This document shows, piece by piece, positions 1 to 10,099 of a stretch of 64,000 nt of DNA (its first letter is position 1; the number at the start of each line of letters is the position of its first letter). This stretch comes from Glycine soja. Taxonomy: Eukaryota > Streptophyta > Magnoliopsida > Fabales > Fabaceae. The position numbers and the translations under genes were made by a program. A model generated the notes under the pieces. That model was not told the DNA's origin. It searched no databases and saw nothing but the letters and a program-made list of their open reading frames with translations. The DNA is taken from NCBI RefSeq assembly GCF_004193775.1, contig NC_041016.1, positions 10,193,395 through 10,257,394 on the forward strand, read 5' to 3'.

Positions 1-587
1 CTGCTCTATCTTATTTTTATCCATTTTTTTATCATATTACCAGTCACTTTTATTACTTTTATCATTGGGAACATATCTTCTTATGTAGAAAAAGAATTTG
101 AATCCTCTCGAGTGATATAATCTCATCATTTGTTCTTTTAAAACTCAGTTTTAAAATAAAAATATATTATGCATGCTATGAATTTTTTAATGACCAAGAT
201 TTCATACAGTGATAAAGTGACTGTAGAAAATTCTTTCCCTTAATTATTTTCTCTTAATTTCTATCTTTTTTCTTTTCCTTTCTATTTTTTTCTTCTTATT
301 TTCACCTTAATCTATCCTAAAATCGGATGAATGAATGGATATCACCACTGTTATTATATTGACCGTATTTATTGCCTACGTGAGATAATATAAGATAAAA
401 TAGGATAGAAAAAATAAGAAGAGGAGGAAAAATGTAAGTTAAGATAATTAAGCGACATGCATGAGAGAAAAGAAATAAAAAAATGAATGTAGAAATCATT
501 TTATATATAAGTTTGTTACACCATGACATTACTCTACTAAAATCACGTATTATATTGTTCCCGCGTTACTTTTCTTGGAAGCCATAT
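1..587. other. AT-rich upstream region, no gene seen
   Basis: AT-rich sequence with T/C-rich runs around 240-310. No recognisable coding or RNA signal. Reading frames here are short and have no family signature. It lies upstream of the broken metalloproteinase gene and may hold its old promoter, but no convincing TATA box was picked out. Confidence 0.5.
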
Positions 588-2078
588 ATGTTCAAAACTT
601 TCTTCAGTATTTTCCTTCTCTTTCTCGTGGCGCAACCTTTGAGTGTTCACTCCAGAACCCTTATATCAGCTACACACTACCTTCAAAATTAAACCCCGAG
701 AACACTCAAAAGGGTCAAATCACAAGTGCCAGAAAATATCTCAAGGCATTCGGATACCAAGAAGACAAAAAACCCAATCTCAACAACACCGACACTAGCA
801 ACACACGTGATTTAAAAATCTAAGAAGATTTGAAAACCTCAATATATAAAAAAGTTCCAGGAATATTACAACCTAAACGTGTCGGGAAAACTGGATTCAG
901 AGACCATGAAACTAATGTCGTTGGCAGCCCAAAACTCACCGCGAGTACGAGGTTTGCATTCATCCAAGGGAAACCTCAATGGCCAAGCTCCAAGCGACAC
1001 CTCACGTACGTGTTCGAATCAGGTGTGGAGGGGGGTGCACCGTTAGGGCTTCTCCGGAGGGTTTTCAGAGAGGCATTTCGGCAATGGTCGTGCACGTCTT
1101 CGTTCACGTTCGAGGAGGCTCGGAGCGGAATCACAGGTTCGGAGTTCTTTTTCCTTTTTTTATGACAAATATTAACTGTTAATTTTTGTTAAAACATTAG
1201 TGGGAGAGATTCAAATTCAATATCCTCTTCCTTCTTTTTTTCTCTTTTTAACTAAGAGTTAATCTTATAACTCTTTCAGGTTTTGATTTCTTTTTCTTTT
1301 TTGATTGACAAATGTTACTTCTGAGTTTTTATTAAAATGCTAAGGATGGAAATTTGGAATCCAATAATCTTTTCTTTTTCCCTTTAACCAATAACTCAAT
1401 CTTATAAGTCTTTCAGGTTTAGATTTCTTTTTCTTTTTTATTCACAAATGTTAATTGTTAATTTTTGTTAAAATGTTAATGAGGAACATTCAAATCCAAT
1501 AATTTTTTCTTTCTCCCTTTAACCAATAACTCAATTTTAAAAGTCTTTCAAGTTTGGATCTCTTTTTCTTTTTATATTAGTTTAATTTTGTTAAAATGCT
1601 ACAAGGGATTCAAACCCCTTAACCTCTTCCTCCCACTTTTTTTTTAACCATCAAGTTAACTTTATAACTCTTTTTTTATCTCAGATTGGGTTCTTCAGTG
1701 GAGACCACCGAGCGGAGATGGGTTTCCGTTTGACATGTTTGGACCCGTTTCGGCGCATGCTTTTCAACCACCTGATGGAAGGTTGCATGTTGATGCGGAT
1801 AAGCCGCGGAATAATGAAGTTTCGATACAGAGGGGGTATTATGATTTGGTGTGGGTGGCGATGCATGAGATTGGTCACCTTCTTGGGCTTGGTCATAGCC
1901 CGATGCGTATGTGCATGCTGGAGTGAATAAGAGGAAACTTACTGTGGATGATGTTGCAAGCATAAAGGACTTGTACTCTTCGCCGGATCAGAGTGAGAAC
2001 TCTCATGTGGTGCGATTATCGTCTTGTGTGATCTTAATTTGGTTTTGCTTACACATTTTTTATCTTATTCTTTTATGA
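588..2078 (+). pseudogene. Broken matrix metalloproteinase (matrixin, MMP-type) gene
   Basis: Remnant of a secreted plant zinc metalloproteinase. A signal-peptide-like start (MFKTFFSIFLLFLVAQ) lies at 588. A propeptide-like piece (ARKYLKAFGYQ) follows in another frame near 730-765. The start of the catalytic domain (GKPQWPSSKRHLTYVF) is at about 967-1014. The zinc motif [12 protein letters not shown] is encoded at 1864-1899. A C-terminal piece (KRKLTVDDVASIKDLYSS, then a hydrophobic tail as in GPI-anchored members) runs from 1923 to a stop at 2076-2078. The parts lie in at least three frames: breaks occur between signal and propeptide, near 926 where the cysteine-switch should be and is missing, near 1710, and just after the zinc motif. 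Plant MMP genes are usually intronless, whereas this one has a repeat-filled block at 1136-1684. I judge it non-functional. Confidence 0.85.
1136..1684 (+). repeat. Four tandem copies of a ~136-bp unit inside the metalloproteinase gene
   Basis: The block is made almost wholly of about four diverged direct repeats. The shared motif TTTCAGG/TTTCAAG recurs at 1274, 1411 and 1546 (periods 137 and 135), and the first unit begins at the CAGGTTCGG on the upstream exon side. Each unit contains a T-rich run, a GTTAATTTTTGTTAAAA-like segment and a segment resembling 'ATTCAAATCCAATAA'. The block ends in a T-rich tract and CAG at 1684. It therefore looks like an intron, but removing 1137-1684 as a GT-AG intron shifts the frame, whereas removing 549 bp would not. 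Confidence 0.75.
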
Positions 2079-2861
2079 CTACAAGTGGAGATTAATGCCA
2101 GCATTTGTCAATAAAAAAAAATAAAGACCAATGTTTAGGTATAGAAAGTGTTTGGTAACAAATAATTTTTTTCATGCGAGAATATGATTCCTTCATGATT
2201 CTTAAGTATGCATGAGATCAACTCTCAAGCTTCATGACACATTTATAGCTCATGGTTTTTCCTTAAAGATGTGTTATTGTAAAAGAATTAATTAAATTCA
2301 AATTTTCTCTCATATATTCAGTGTTTTTTTTTTCTCTTTTAAGTCAGCAAAATATATTCATATATAATGGCACGATGGCTGCCAAATCATATACAAGGAT
2401 GGCTAATGGAACAAGGTTACTCAATATTAATAATGGAGCCATTAATATGCCATGACCAAGACAAATAAATCACCACCAAAAGTTCCTCAATACACTGTCA
2501 TATCCCAGGGATACAAATGTTTGTATAAAAAAGAATTGAATGAAGTGACTTATCTTTCCAATCATTATTTATTTTTAAACTTTCATTTATGCCATGGTCA
2601 TCATGTTTTCACTCTTGCATTTTCGTTACTATGTACTTTTGTACCAAACAATTCGTACCAAATAGCAGTGATCTTATTCGAAGGCGGTTTAGTTTGTACT
2701 ACTTGGAAATTAATATTGCAGCATGGGCTAAAGCAGAGTACCACAGTGTATCGTTGTTTCTCAAGAAAATTAATTCTTGTATTTTATAAGTTGTTTATGG
2801 AAATCCCGCCGAACAGAAAATGAATAGTTTTGTTTAGGATAAATGTCTTTGTTCCTTAAGG

Positions 2862-2862
<1 letters not shown>
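2079..2862. other. Intergenic, no gene seen
   Basis: AT-rich spacer after the metalloproteinase remnant. An open frame at 2452-2823 has no family signature and a low-complexity composition, so it is not annotated as a gene. Confidence 0.4.

Positions 2863-2920
<58 letters not shown>
2863..2920. repeat. (TA)n microsatellite
   Basis: An uninterrupted run of TA dinucleotides about 58 bp long. It lies immediately beside the inverted repeat at 2926-3038. Such tracts vary strongly in length between individuals. Confidence 0.97.
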
Positions 2921-2923
<3 letters not shown>

Positions 2924-2925
2924 CA

Positions 2926-3038
2926 AAAAAAATGAGTAATATAAAACTTTTTGACAACATAAAGATTCAAAATAAGATTTTTAAAATTTAATATAACAAA
3001 ATATATATGTCAAAAAGTTTTATATTACTCATTTTTTT
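2926..3038. repeat. Perfect 31-bp inverted repeat with 51-bp loop
   Basis: The left arm at 2926-2956 (ending TATAAAACTTTTTGACA) is the exact reverse complement of the right arm at 3008-3038. The arms are separated by 51 AT-rich bases. It has the shape of a small MITE or of a locus giving a hairpin RNA. No target duplication could be assigned because the left flank runs into the TA tract. Confidence 0.85.
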
Positions 3039-3149
3039 AGTATTTTTTAGCAACGTTAATATTTTTACTGATTTTTAAATTTAAAAATAATTAATTTAAA
3101 ATAATAACAATTAAAAGCTGTCATTATTTTTATTTTACTCATCTTCTTT

Positions 3150-3370
3150 TTTCATCATCTTCCACCTCACAACCACCATACAACCAAACACCACCACATG
3201 CCATGTGTCACCACCCGTCGTGACACCATGAATCAGACCTACGCAACCACCCACCACCCAAACACCACCACAACCAAGCGTCACTACCCTTGACCCCACA
3301 ATTTAGACCCATGGAACCACCACCACAACTGTGCGTCGCCAGCCTCAACCCCACAAACCTAGATCTGCCT
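3150..3370. repeat. CAC/CCA-rich low-complexity tract
   Basis: Degenerate repeats of ACCACCA and CAACCA units dominate this stretch, interspersed with segments like 'AGACCTACGCAACCACC'. There is no start codon context or family signature. It may be part of a decayed transposon that also includes the copia fragment just downstream. Confidence 0.55.
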
Positions 3371-3371
3371 G

Positions 3372-3494
3372 TACCAAAAGGTTAATGGAAGTGTAATTAT
3401 TTTTTTAGTGTTATATGTGGATGACATATCACTCATTGAAAATGATATACCAATAATGCAAAGTACAAAAGATTTGGTTGGTTATCTTCAATAG
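3372..3494 (+). pseudogene. Ty1/copia reverse transcriptase fragment
   Basis: The frame starting at 3372 reads YQKVNGSVIIFLVLYVDDIS and continues to a stop at 3492-3494. This matches the copia reverse-transcriptase region around its catalytic YVDD box (the two aspartates are present). Only about 40 residues remain. No flanking LTRs, integrase or RNase H were recognised nearby, so this is an isolated, decayed scrap. Confidence 0.85.
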
Positions 3495-5215
3495 CACAAG
3501 ATATTCTTGACCCCAGTGAGCATATCAAATACTAAAGTGTGGAAGATCTAAAAATTTAGAGAAAACATCAAAGCCTTTAGATATGATATAAGGACATGGA
3601 TAACAAAAATGTGCTTTAGGTGGTTTAACACTTTTCTTTGGTGCAGTAGAAAAAAACACTTTCCTTTGATAATTTACCTGCTATCTAATGGATATGATAC
3701 ATATGTCCTATTGCTATTTTCTTTTCAAAGTCGTTTTTCTAGAACGTTACTCGCAGCTACGAGAACTACACATCGTGGTTGGAGCTGTCCATAAATAGCA
3801 TCGTAAATTCTTTCATCTAATACTAGTACTGTCTGAGTTTAATGAGGCTTAGAAATTAGCGTTGGAACATTGGCTGTTTGTAGTTATATTGTTGGCAAAA
3901 ATGTGACCTCTAATTATTATGATATATTGAGATATTTATCACCTTTCTTGCCAATATTAATTAAAAATGTTGACCAACTTAAATACTCGTTTAATTCGTA
4001 TATATGTACGTACTGTTTTTAGCTGAAGTTCTAAATTTAGTAGGCCTGTAACAACTGTGACATTCAAAGCAAATTAACACCAAGAAGGTCAGCAGGTGCA
4101 GAATCTAATTCATCATAAGCACAAAGAAAAATTTTGTACTACTACTGTGTAGACTGTGGTGTGTACCTAAACTTTTTATTTCGACAGTCGAAAATCCTAC
4201 AAACGTGAACATTTTATTAAGTGTGCGTAATAGTTGAATTGCATAAGAATGTGTTTACAAAAGTGTTTAATTTTTTTTGCATGTGTACAAACCAATTCTT
4301 AATTCATGTTTTGGTTTGGCTTCTTGGCCAGATGCTTAAGCTTCGCAACTCCAAGACTTTCCTCGTCCAAGGTAATGGGAGAGGTGCACTGTTAGGTTTC
4401 CCCTTCCGGAATCTTTTGAATTCTTTGTGTATTAGGCTTTTTCTTAAGTCAAATAGCATCTAGGCTGCTGTTGAGTGTGTTTATATCTCATTGTGTCAGA
4501 ACATTTTTAAATCTTACATGAATTTAAATACCACTGCTGAATCGTATGTTGAATTTTTAAGAATTTCTCAAATTGTTATATTCCATACGTACTAAGTATG
4601 AAGTTCCACATACCAATAAGTAACTTGATATTACATACATAATAACATCTATATAAAGCGTTCTACATAGGGTGGACATTTTTTTTGGAGAATATTTATA
4701 GAGGGTGATAGTGGGTCTGCACATAATTTTAGACTTTAATTTGCAACAACCGGTTCCTATGTAAAACTGTCACATTTATCTACGTACGGGTGGGGTGCAT
4801 TATGTGAGGGAAATGTTTATAATTATTACATGTACTTAAAAAATTCATGTGATTGATTTTATGATTTAATTTTAACTATTTATGTATGAGTGTGGTGTAG
4901 ATTTTCTCATCTCACTCTTTATGCAAATGCTCATCACTTGATATGCTCTTGTGGACAAATACTTTATTGAGTAATTAATTATAAACAAATTTATTTTTTC
5001 TTCTATTGTATTTATTCTTCTCTATTCTTTTTTATTGTATCACTTATTAAGTCTAATACTTTTTTTTCATAATTTTTTCCTTTTTCAACCACCCCATCTT
5101 GGGTGTCCGTTTATTATTTCCGACTTTACGTGTGATCATAAGTTCACAATCACAAGTTTAAATTGTAAATATTAAAGTGCATGTGATGTACCAATGAGTA
5201 TAAAAAAATAAAAAT
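3495..5215. other. Intergenic, no gene seen
   Basis: AT-rich spacer between the copia scrap and the gypsy element. Two short open frames (3609-3794 and 4221-4463) show no recognisable family and are probably chance. The last bases, AAATC at 5216-5220, are the left copy of the gypsy target duplication. Confidence 0.4.
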
Positions 5216-5220
5216 AAATC

Positions 5221-5508
5221 TATTAGGTTGAAGATTATCAATTTATAATTCCTTACTAACTCTCAGAGCATAGAACCAAGATCTCACACAAGAACTCGGA
5301 ATACAGAGGAAGTAGGGACACTCACTTGTGGAACTCACACGAGGAAGAGCAATCTCAAGGGACTGAGTGTTATTAATTTTTCTGAATCAATCATATTACA
5401 ATAATATACTACTATTTATACAAGTGAAAGCAACGGAACCCGCTTAAACTCTAACAATCCTTTTTATTTTTAACCCCTTACGATTATTTTTATAAAATGA
5501 GTATTACA
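5221..5508 (-). repeat. Gypsy 3' LTR (left copy)
   Basis: A 288-bp LTR, about 90% identical by eye to 11193-11479. On the plus strand it begins TATTAGGTTGAAG, where the other copy has the canonical TGTTAGG. It ends GAGTATTACA. It contains a TTTATACAAG element. Confidence 0.93.
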
Positions 5509-5520
5509 AGTTCCCTGCCA

Positions 5521-5710
5521 TCTGAAGGCCTTGCCCCCAAGGCCCTTTCATCCACTGGGCTTGTTAATAAAGAGTCCCAATCCACTTGAGGAAACTGTTG
5601 CTTCAGCTTGTGCACCTTATGCCATGTAGCTTCTTCTGGTGTGGTATGTTGCCAATGTATTAGCACTTCTGTAACCAGCCCGTTGCCTCTTTTCTTTATT
5701 CTTCTAGCTA
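5521..5710 (-). pseudogene. Chromodomain-like C-terminal tail of gypsy polyprotein
   Basis: Translation of the minus strand gives VLIHWQHTTPEEATW followed by a short helix-like stretch (KLKQQFPQVDWDSLL). This is the W...EEATW pattern of the chromodomain at the end of chromovirus integrases, which in the family is linked to targeting the element to chromatin. The segment lies immediately before the 3' LTR. Confidence 0.8.
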
Positions 5711-5715
5711 AAATG

Positions 5716-6660
5716 TCAATTGGCTAATTTGTGAAACACTAAGTTAGGTATTGATTGTTGTTTAAATGGTTGTAACTTCAAATATACCCAATCTCCCACT
5801 ACAAATTCTTTGTCTATCATATTCTTGTTAGCATACAACTGCATCCTCTCCTGTGCTTTCCTGAGATTCTTGTGTAAAATTGTTGCAATTTCCTCTCGAG
5901 TCCTGATGGTGTAGTCTACTACTTCAATTGTTGTATCACCTACCATCAAGGGATTGTTGCTGATTGATTTGTAACCATATAAAGCTTCAAACGGGGTCAT
6001 TTCAGTTGCTGAATGAAACTTAGTGTTGTACCAAAATTCAGCATAACTTAAGAATTCACTCCACTTAGAGGGCATCTCTCCTGTTGCACACCTAAGATAT
6101 CCTTTTAATACTTTGTTTAAAGCCTCTGACTACCCATCAGTTTGTGGATGGAATGCAGTGGACTTTAGCAATTTGACTCCATGCAACTTGAAGAGTTTTG
6201 ACTAGAATTTACTCATAAAAATTGGGTCCTTATTTGACACTATCTCACTAGGCCATCCATGCAACTTCACTATTGTATCAATGAACACCTAAGCGATCTT
6301 AGCAGCATTGATTGGATGTCGTAATGCTACAAAATAAGCATATTTGGTGTACCTATCAATTACCACCAAAATGATTGTCTTCCCATTAGATTTTGGCAAG
6401 CCCATAATAAAATCTATGGCTAAGCACTGCCAAGCCTGAGTAGGGATAGGAAGTGGTTGTAACAAACCAGCTAGCTTAGTCAAAAAAAAGGTTTATTCCT
6501 TTGGCAAATTGTACACTTGTGCACCTAATCCATAACCTCTTGTTGCATCCTTTTCCAATAGAAAATTTTCTTCAACCTCTTATATGTATGTGATGCTCCT
6601 GAGTGACCACCAAGGACAAATTCATGGAAATAAGCAAGCAACTTGTTTTTCACCTCTTGT
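5716..6660 (-). pseudogene. Gypsy integrase (zinc finger, catalytic core, C-terminal part)
   Basis: Minus-strand pieces in order: an H2C2 zinc-binding region with GGHSGASHTYKRLKK and CTICQ (about 6495-6635); the start of the catalytic core with AIDFIMGLP and VVIDRYTKYAYF (6289-6483); then a second piece with WYNTKFHSATEMTPFEALYG and VGDWVYLKLQPF (5716-6075). Between them the DGQTE-like active-site region survives only in broken form (about 6080-6240, with stops). The normal role is insertion of the cDNA into the host genome. The reading frame is interrupted several times, so no functional enzyme is expected. Confidence 0.88.
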
Positions 6661-6740
6661 TGTTGCCCTACTACTATTCTTTCTTTCCTCTTCAACACCT
6701 CTCCTTGCCACTCATACTGCTTATAGGGTTGTTGTAACAG

Positions 6741-7459
6741 TCAGATCTTATCAATTATTTTTTGTATTTTAGTATCTTTACTGTAAGTGTTTTTCACTGT
6801 TTGCAGTAAATCTGATCCTATCTGGTAAATTGCAGCAACACTTCCATCTGTACACTTCCTTGACAACACATCTGCAACTGTGTTCTCTCTGCCTTTCTTA
6901 TATTCAGTTGTGAATTGCAGCCCCATATGTTTTTCTAAGCCCCAATTTTGCATCAAGGATGTTGGTGGTTGTTTCAATATATGCTTTACAGCCTTCTAAT
7001 ATGTCTTGATGATAAAATGATTGCCTAGAAAATAGTGCTGCCACTTCCATACTGCAAATAAAATAGCATAAAAATCCTTTTCATAAGCGGATAACATCTG
7101 ATATTTCCTCCCCATTGCCTTGCTTATATACGCGATAGGATGACCTCTTTGTATCAAAACTACCCCTATACCTGAACCTGAAGCATTAGTTTCAATTACA
7201 AACTGTTCTGCAAAATTAGGTAGAGCTAGCACTGGAGCCCTTGTTAATGCCATCTTTAATGTAGTAAATGCTTCCTCAACTGCTTCATTCCACTGAAATG
7301 CTGCTTCCTTCTTAAGAAGTGATGTTAGAGGTTGTGTCAGCTTACCATAATTCATGATAAACCTTCTATAATATTCCAATAGACCAGAAAATCCTCCTAG
7401 CTGTTTGATTGTTGTCGGTCTTGGCCACTTCTGGACTGCTTCTATCTTGTCTGTTGTTC
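6741..7459 (-). pseudogene. Gypsy RNase H domain
   Basis: The minus strand reads KIEAVQKWPRPTTIKQLGGF, then a linker with YYRRFIMNYGKL and the RNase H region (FVIETNASGSGIG, AYISKAMG, LSAYEKDFYAILFAVWKWQHYF), and downstream EYKKGRENTVADVLSRK at 6741-6977. In the family the first catalytic residue lies in a DASxxGIG motif; here the corresponding position is Asn (ETNASG), which should weaken catalysis. The domain begins exactly where the nested insertion ends. Confidence 0.88.
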
Positions 7460-7464
7460 GAGCT

Positions 7465-8792
7465 GCTAGTTCGACAAGTGTACCGATTCGCACAAGTAAT
7501 ATAAAATAGTAAGACCGAGTATCGTATCCTCAGAGAATTTGTTTCACTAAGACATCGTACATTCAGTATGCAAACATTTGTATACAACTAAAGGCAAGGT
7601 AAATATTAAGTTGAGTTTTTGTTCTAAAATCTAGTTAAATACAAACTAAATATCTAAAGATTGAGAAGTAAAAACTGTCAAGTAAAAAGTGTTGGGTCAT
7701 TCTACTGAATTTTCCTTGATGTTGTTATGTATTTTTCTCTATTTAATGTTATCCTAGTGTTCTTATGCTGAGAAATTACTCAAACCAAGATCCCTCTAGT
7801 GAATGGGCCTAACTCTCTTCAAACCTCGTCCTTGATTCCTCAACAAACTCAGTCTAAAAGAGTGTCATTGAGTCTACAGCATAATATGGACTAGATCACT
7901 GCATTCCATTCCTATACATACAGTTTTCTAGCTTGCTCTACCAAGTTCTAAGGCTTTAAAGCACTTCCCAATGCTAAAAATCCTAACTATACATACAAAT
8001 GGGTGATCAAGCCACAAGCAATGAATACATAAAAACAACATTAAATAGATAGTGAAAGAATGTTACATCAAGGGTTCAACAGAACTTCCCAACCAAGAAG
8101 TTTAGCCTTCCATTACAAGTAATGAGCTTTCAATACAGAGAAGAACAAATTTTGAGTGAAGGAAAATGGCTAAGAAGGGTTGAGGATGTCTCCTTCAACC
8201 TCTAGAACCCTAATCTCACTCCTCTAACCTAAACTCTCTTGGTGGCTCAATTCTGTCGCTTTAGCTTTTCCCTTGGCTTTGTTTTTCGACTCCTCTCTTT
8301 TTTTGTTTTCGCCAATTTCAGTGTTTTAAAGGCTACTTGGATGTTTCAACTTCTGAAGGCTCGCTTAGCGAGATTGACTCATTAAGCGAGAGTAAGTGAA
8401 ATTTGGCTTAGCGAGCTGGGTGCGCTGAGCGTGAGAAGAGACAAACGATTCGCTAGGCGAGCTTGTGACGCGTTGGGCGAGCACATCTCTGACTGATCCT
8501 CTTCTAGGATTTCCCAACACGCTAAGCGAGCTGCATGTCTCACTTAGCGGATGTCACTCGCTAAGCGCATATGCCTCACTTAGCGAGACATCAGCTGCTT
8601 AAACCTTCTCTCTTTTAACCTGAAATTGAAGTGGTTTCAACATTAATTCACAAAATGGGAGTATCTACTCTATAAAATCAAACTAAACATGAAAATATGT
8701 ACAAAGAACCATAAATTGGAGGAAGGATGCTAATTTTATGTAATTATTCAATACAAAAGTTAGTCATAAATAACGACTAACATCTGCATGAG
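7465..8792. mobile_element. 1,328-bp nested insertion in the gypsy pol gene, class unknown
   Basis: The sequence splits the gypsy polyprotein between reverse transcriptase and RNase H. The pentamer GAGCT occurs at 7460-7464 and again at 8793-8797, directly at both borders. Removing the insert plus one copy gives the expected spacing between the GVA and KIEAV motifs, which supports a 5-bp target duplication. The left end reads GCTAGTTCGACAAGTGTACC and the right end TGCATGAG. They are neither TG...CA LTR ends nor clear inverted repeats. No open coding region is seen. It resembles a non-coding dispersed repeat of plants. A Helitron is a weaker alternative, because the minus strand ends in CTAG but the duplication argues against it. 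Confidence 0.75.
8362..8595. repeat. Cluster of CGCTTAGCG / CGCTAAGCG palindromic motifs
   Basis: Within about 230 bp there are roughly ten exact or near copies of a palindromic core (GCTTAGCGAG, CTAAGCGAG, GCTAGGCGAG, GCGCTGAGCG and similar), spaced irregularly in both orientations. It is far richer in CpG than the surrounding sequence. It lies inside the nested insertion and may be a diagnostic internal repeat of that element family. Confidence 0.8.
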
Positions 8793-8797
8793 GAGCT

Positions 8798-9640
8798 ACT
8801 CCTAACTTGGAAATTACATGGCCCAAGTATTCAACTTGACGTTTAGCGAAGCTACATTTTTTTTTGTTCAGAACCAATGTGTTATCTCTTAAGAGTTTCA
8901 AGGCCAAGCAAAGATGCTCCATGTGCTCCCTCCAAGTTTTTGAATAAATCAAAATATCATCAAAGAAGACTAAGATGAAATTCCTTAAATGAGGCCGAAA
9001 AACATCATTCATCAAATTCTGGAAGGTAGCTGGTGCATTGGTTAATCCAAATGGAAGAACCACCCACTCATAATGTCCACTATGAGTCCTAAATGCAGTT
9101 TTAGGAATGTCAGGCTCCCACATTCGAATTTGATTATAACCACTCCTCAAATCCAACCTAGAAAAATAAGTGGCACCTTCCAACTCATCCAGCAAGTCTT
9201 CAATCAATGGAATATGAAATTTATTTTTAATTGTGATTGAATTTAACTTCCTGTAGTCAATGCAAAGTCTCCACCCTCCATCCTTCTTCTTGATGAGCAC
9301 CACTAGTGATGCAAATGCACCCCCACTTTCTCTGATAAATCCTGTTTGTAGCAGCTCTTGCACCATCTTTTCAATTTATGTATTTTGGGCATGTGGATAT
9401 CTATATGATTTAGAAGATAAAGGGGTATTGGTTGTCAAATGAATCTGATGATCATATTTCCTCTGAGGAGGCAACTGAGTAGGAATTCTGAACAGATCTT
9501 CAAATTGCAATAATATTTCAGTTAAGTCTTGCTGTTGTTGTTCTATTAGCGTTGTTTCCTGATGTGAAGTCTCTTGTTGGGTCTCGAGAATCGAAATAGA
9601 TAACAACATAGCTTCGGGTAAAATGCAATTCATAGTTGTA
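8798..9640 (-). pseudogene. Gypsy reverse transcriptase
   Basis: The minus-strand frame carries the usual reverse transcriptase blocks in order: [55 protein letters not shown] and [16 protein letters not shown], then VEYLGHVIS. The catalytic box is FFDD where gypsy elements usually have YxDD, so the aspartate pair is kept. The N-terminal linker (PLSSKSYRYPHAQN) is at 9376-9633 and separated by an in-frame stop near 9373. The frame is cut off after GVA by the nested insertion. Confidence 0.92.
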
Positions 9641-9732
9641 GACGCTCCTTGGTGCTATCGACATTGTTGTTCTCCCACGAGCTTCACTGTTTTCCCAGCA
9701 TGTTCAAATTCCATAGTAAGAGATTTGCAGTT

Positions 9733-10026
9733 TCACCTTATTTCTCCAAGTGTTTTCAGCCACTGCATTCCAAGAATTACCCCAAAGTGAGATCCAGGTA
9801 ACACCAAAAAATCCCCCACAAATTCATGGTCTTTAAATTTCCAACTCAATTGCTCACACTTCTTGTCTATAATTATTGGTTTATCACTGGCTACCACCAC
9901 AGGAAATTCTTTGATACACTGAATTGTTAATCCCAATTTCTTCATCCATCTATCACTCACAAAATTATGTGTACTTCCAATGTCCATTAAGAATGGTAAC
10001 TCTGTATTATTAATAATTCCTATCAA
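9733..10026 (-). pseudogene. Gypsy aspartic protease
   Basis: The minus strand reads LPFLMDIGSTHNFVSDRW near its N-terminus and ILGMQWLKTLG near its end, the pattern of retropepsin-like proteases in Ty3/gypsy elements. The active-site triplet is DIG where DSG or DTG is usual, so it has probably lost activity. It lies between the gag zinc knuckle and the reverse transcriptase. Confidence 0.85.
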
Positions 10027-10099
10027 CTATAAGGTCTGGCCACTAGCTATCCCTTTAAAGGCATTTAGTGAAATTTGAACTGCACCAGTGGCTAATAGT

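Noticed and set aside
1600..1625. GGGATTCAAACCCC resembling a tRNA T-arm
   Set aside because: It is part of the tandem repeat unit and no acceptor, D or anticodon arms surround it.
2452..2823. 123-codon frame on the plus strand
   Set aside because: AT-rich, no recognisable domain, adjacent to a TA microsatellite; likely chance.
7465..8792. Helitron as the identity of the nested insert
   Set aside because: One strand ends in CTAG, but Helitrons do not make target duplications, and GAGCT flanks both sides exactly where the host protein frame breaks; no terminal hairpin was found.
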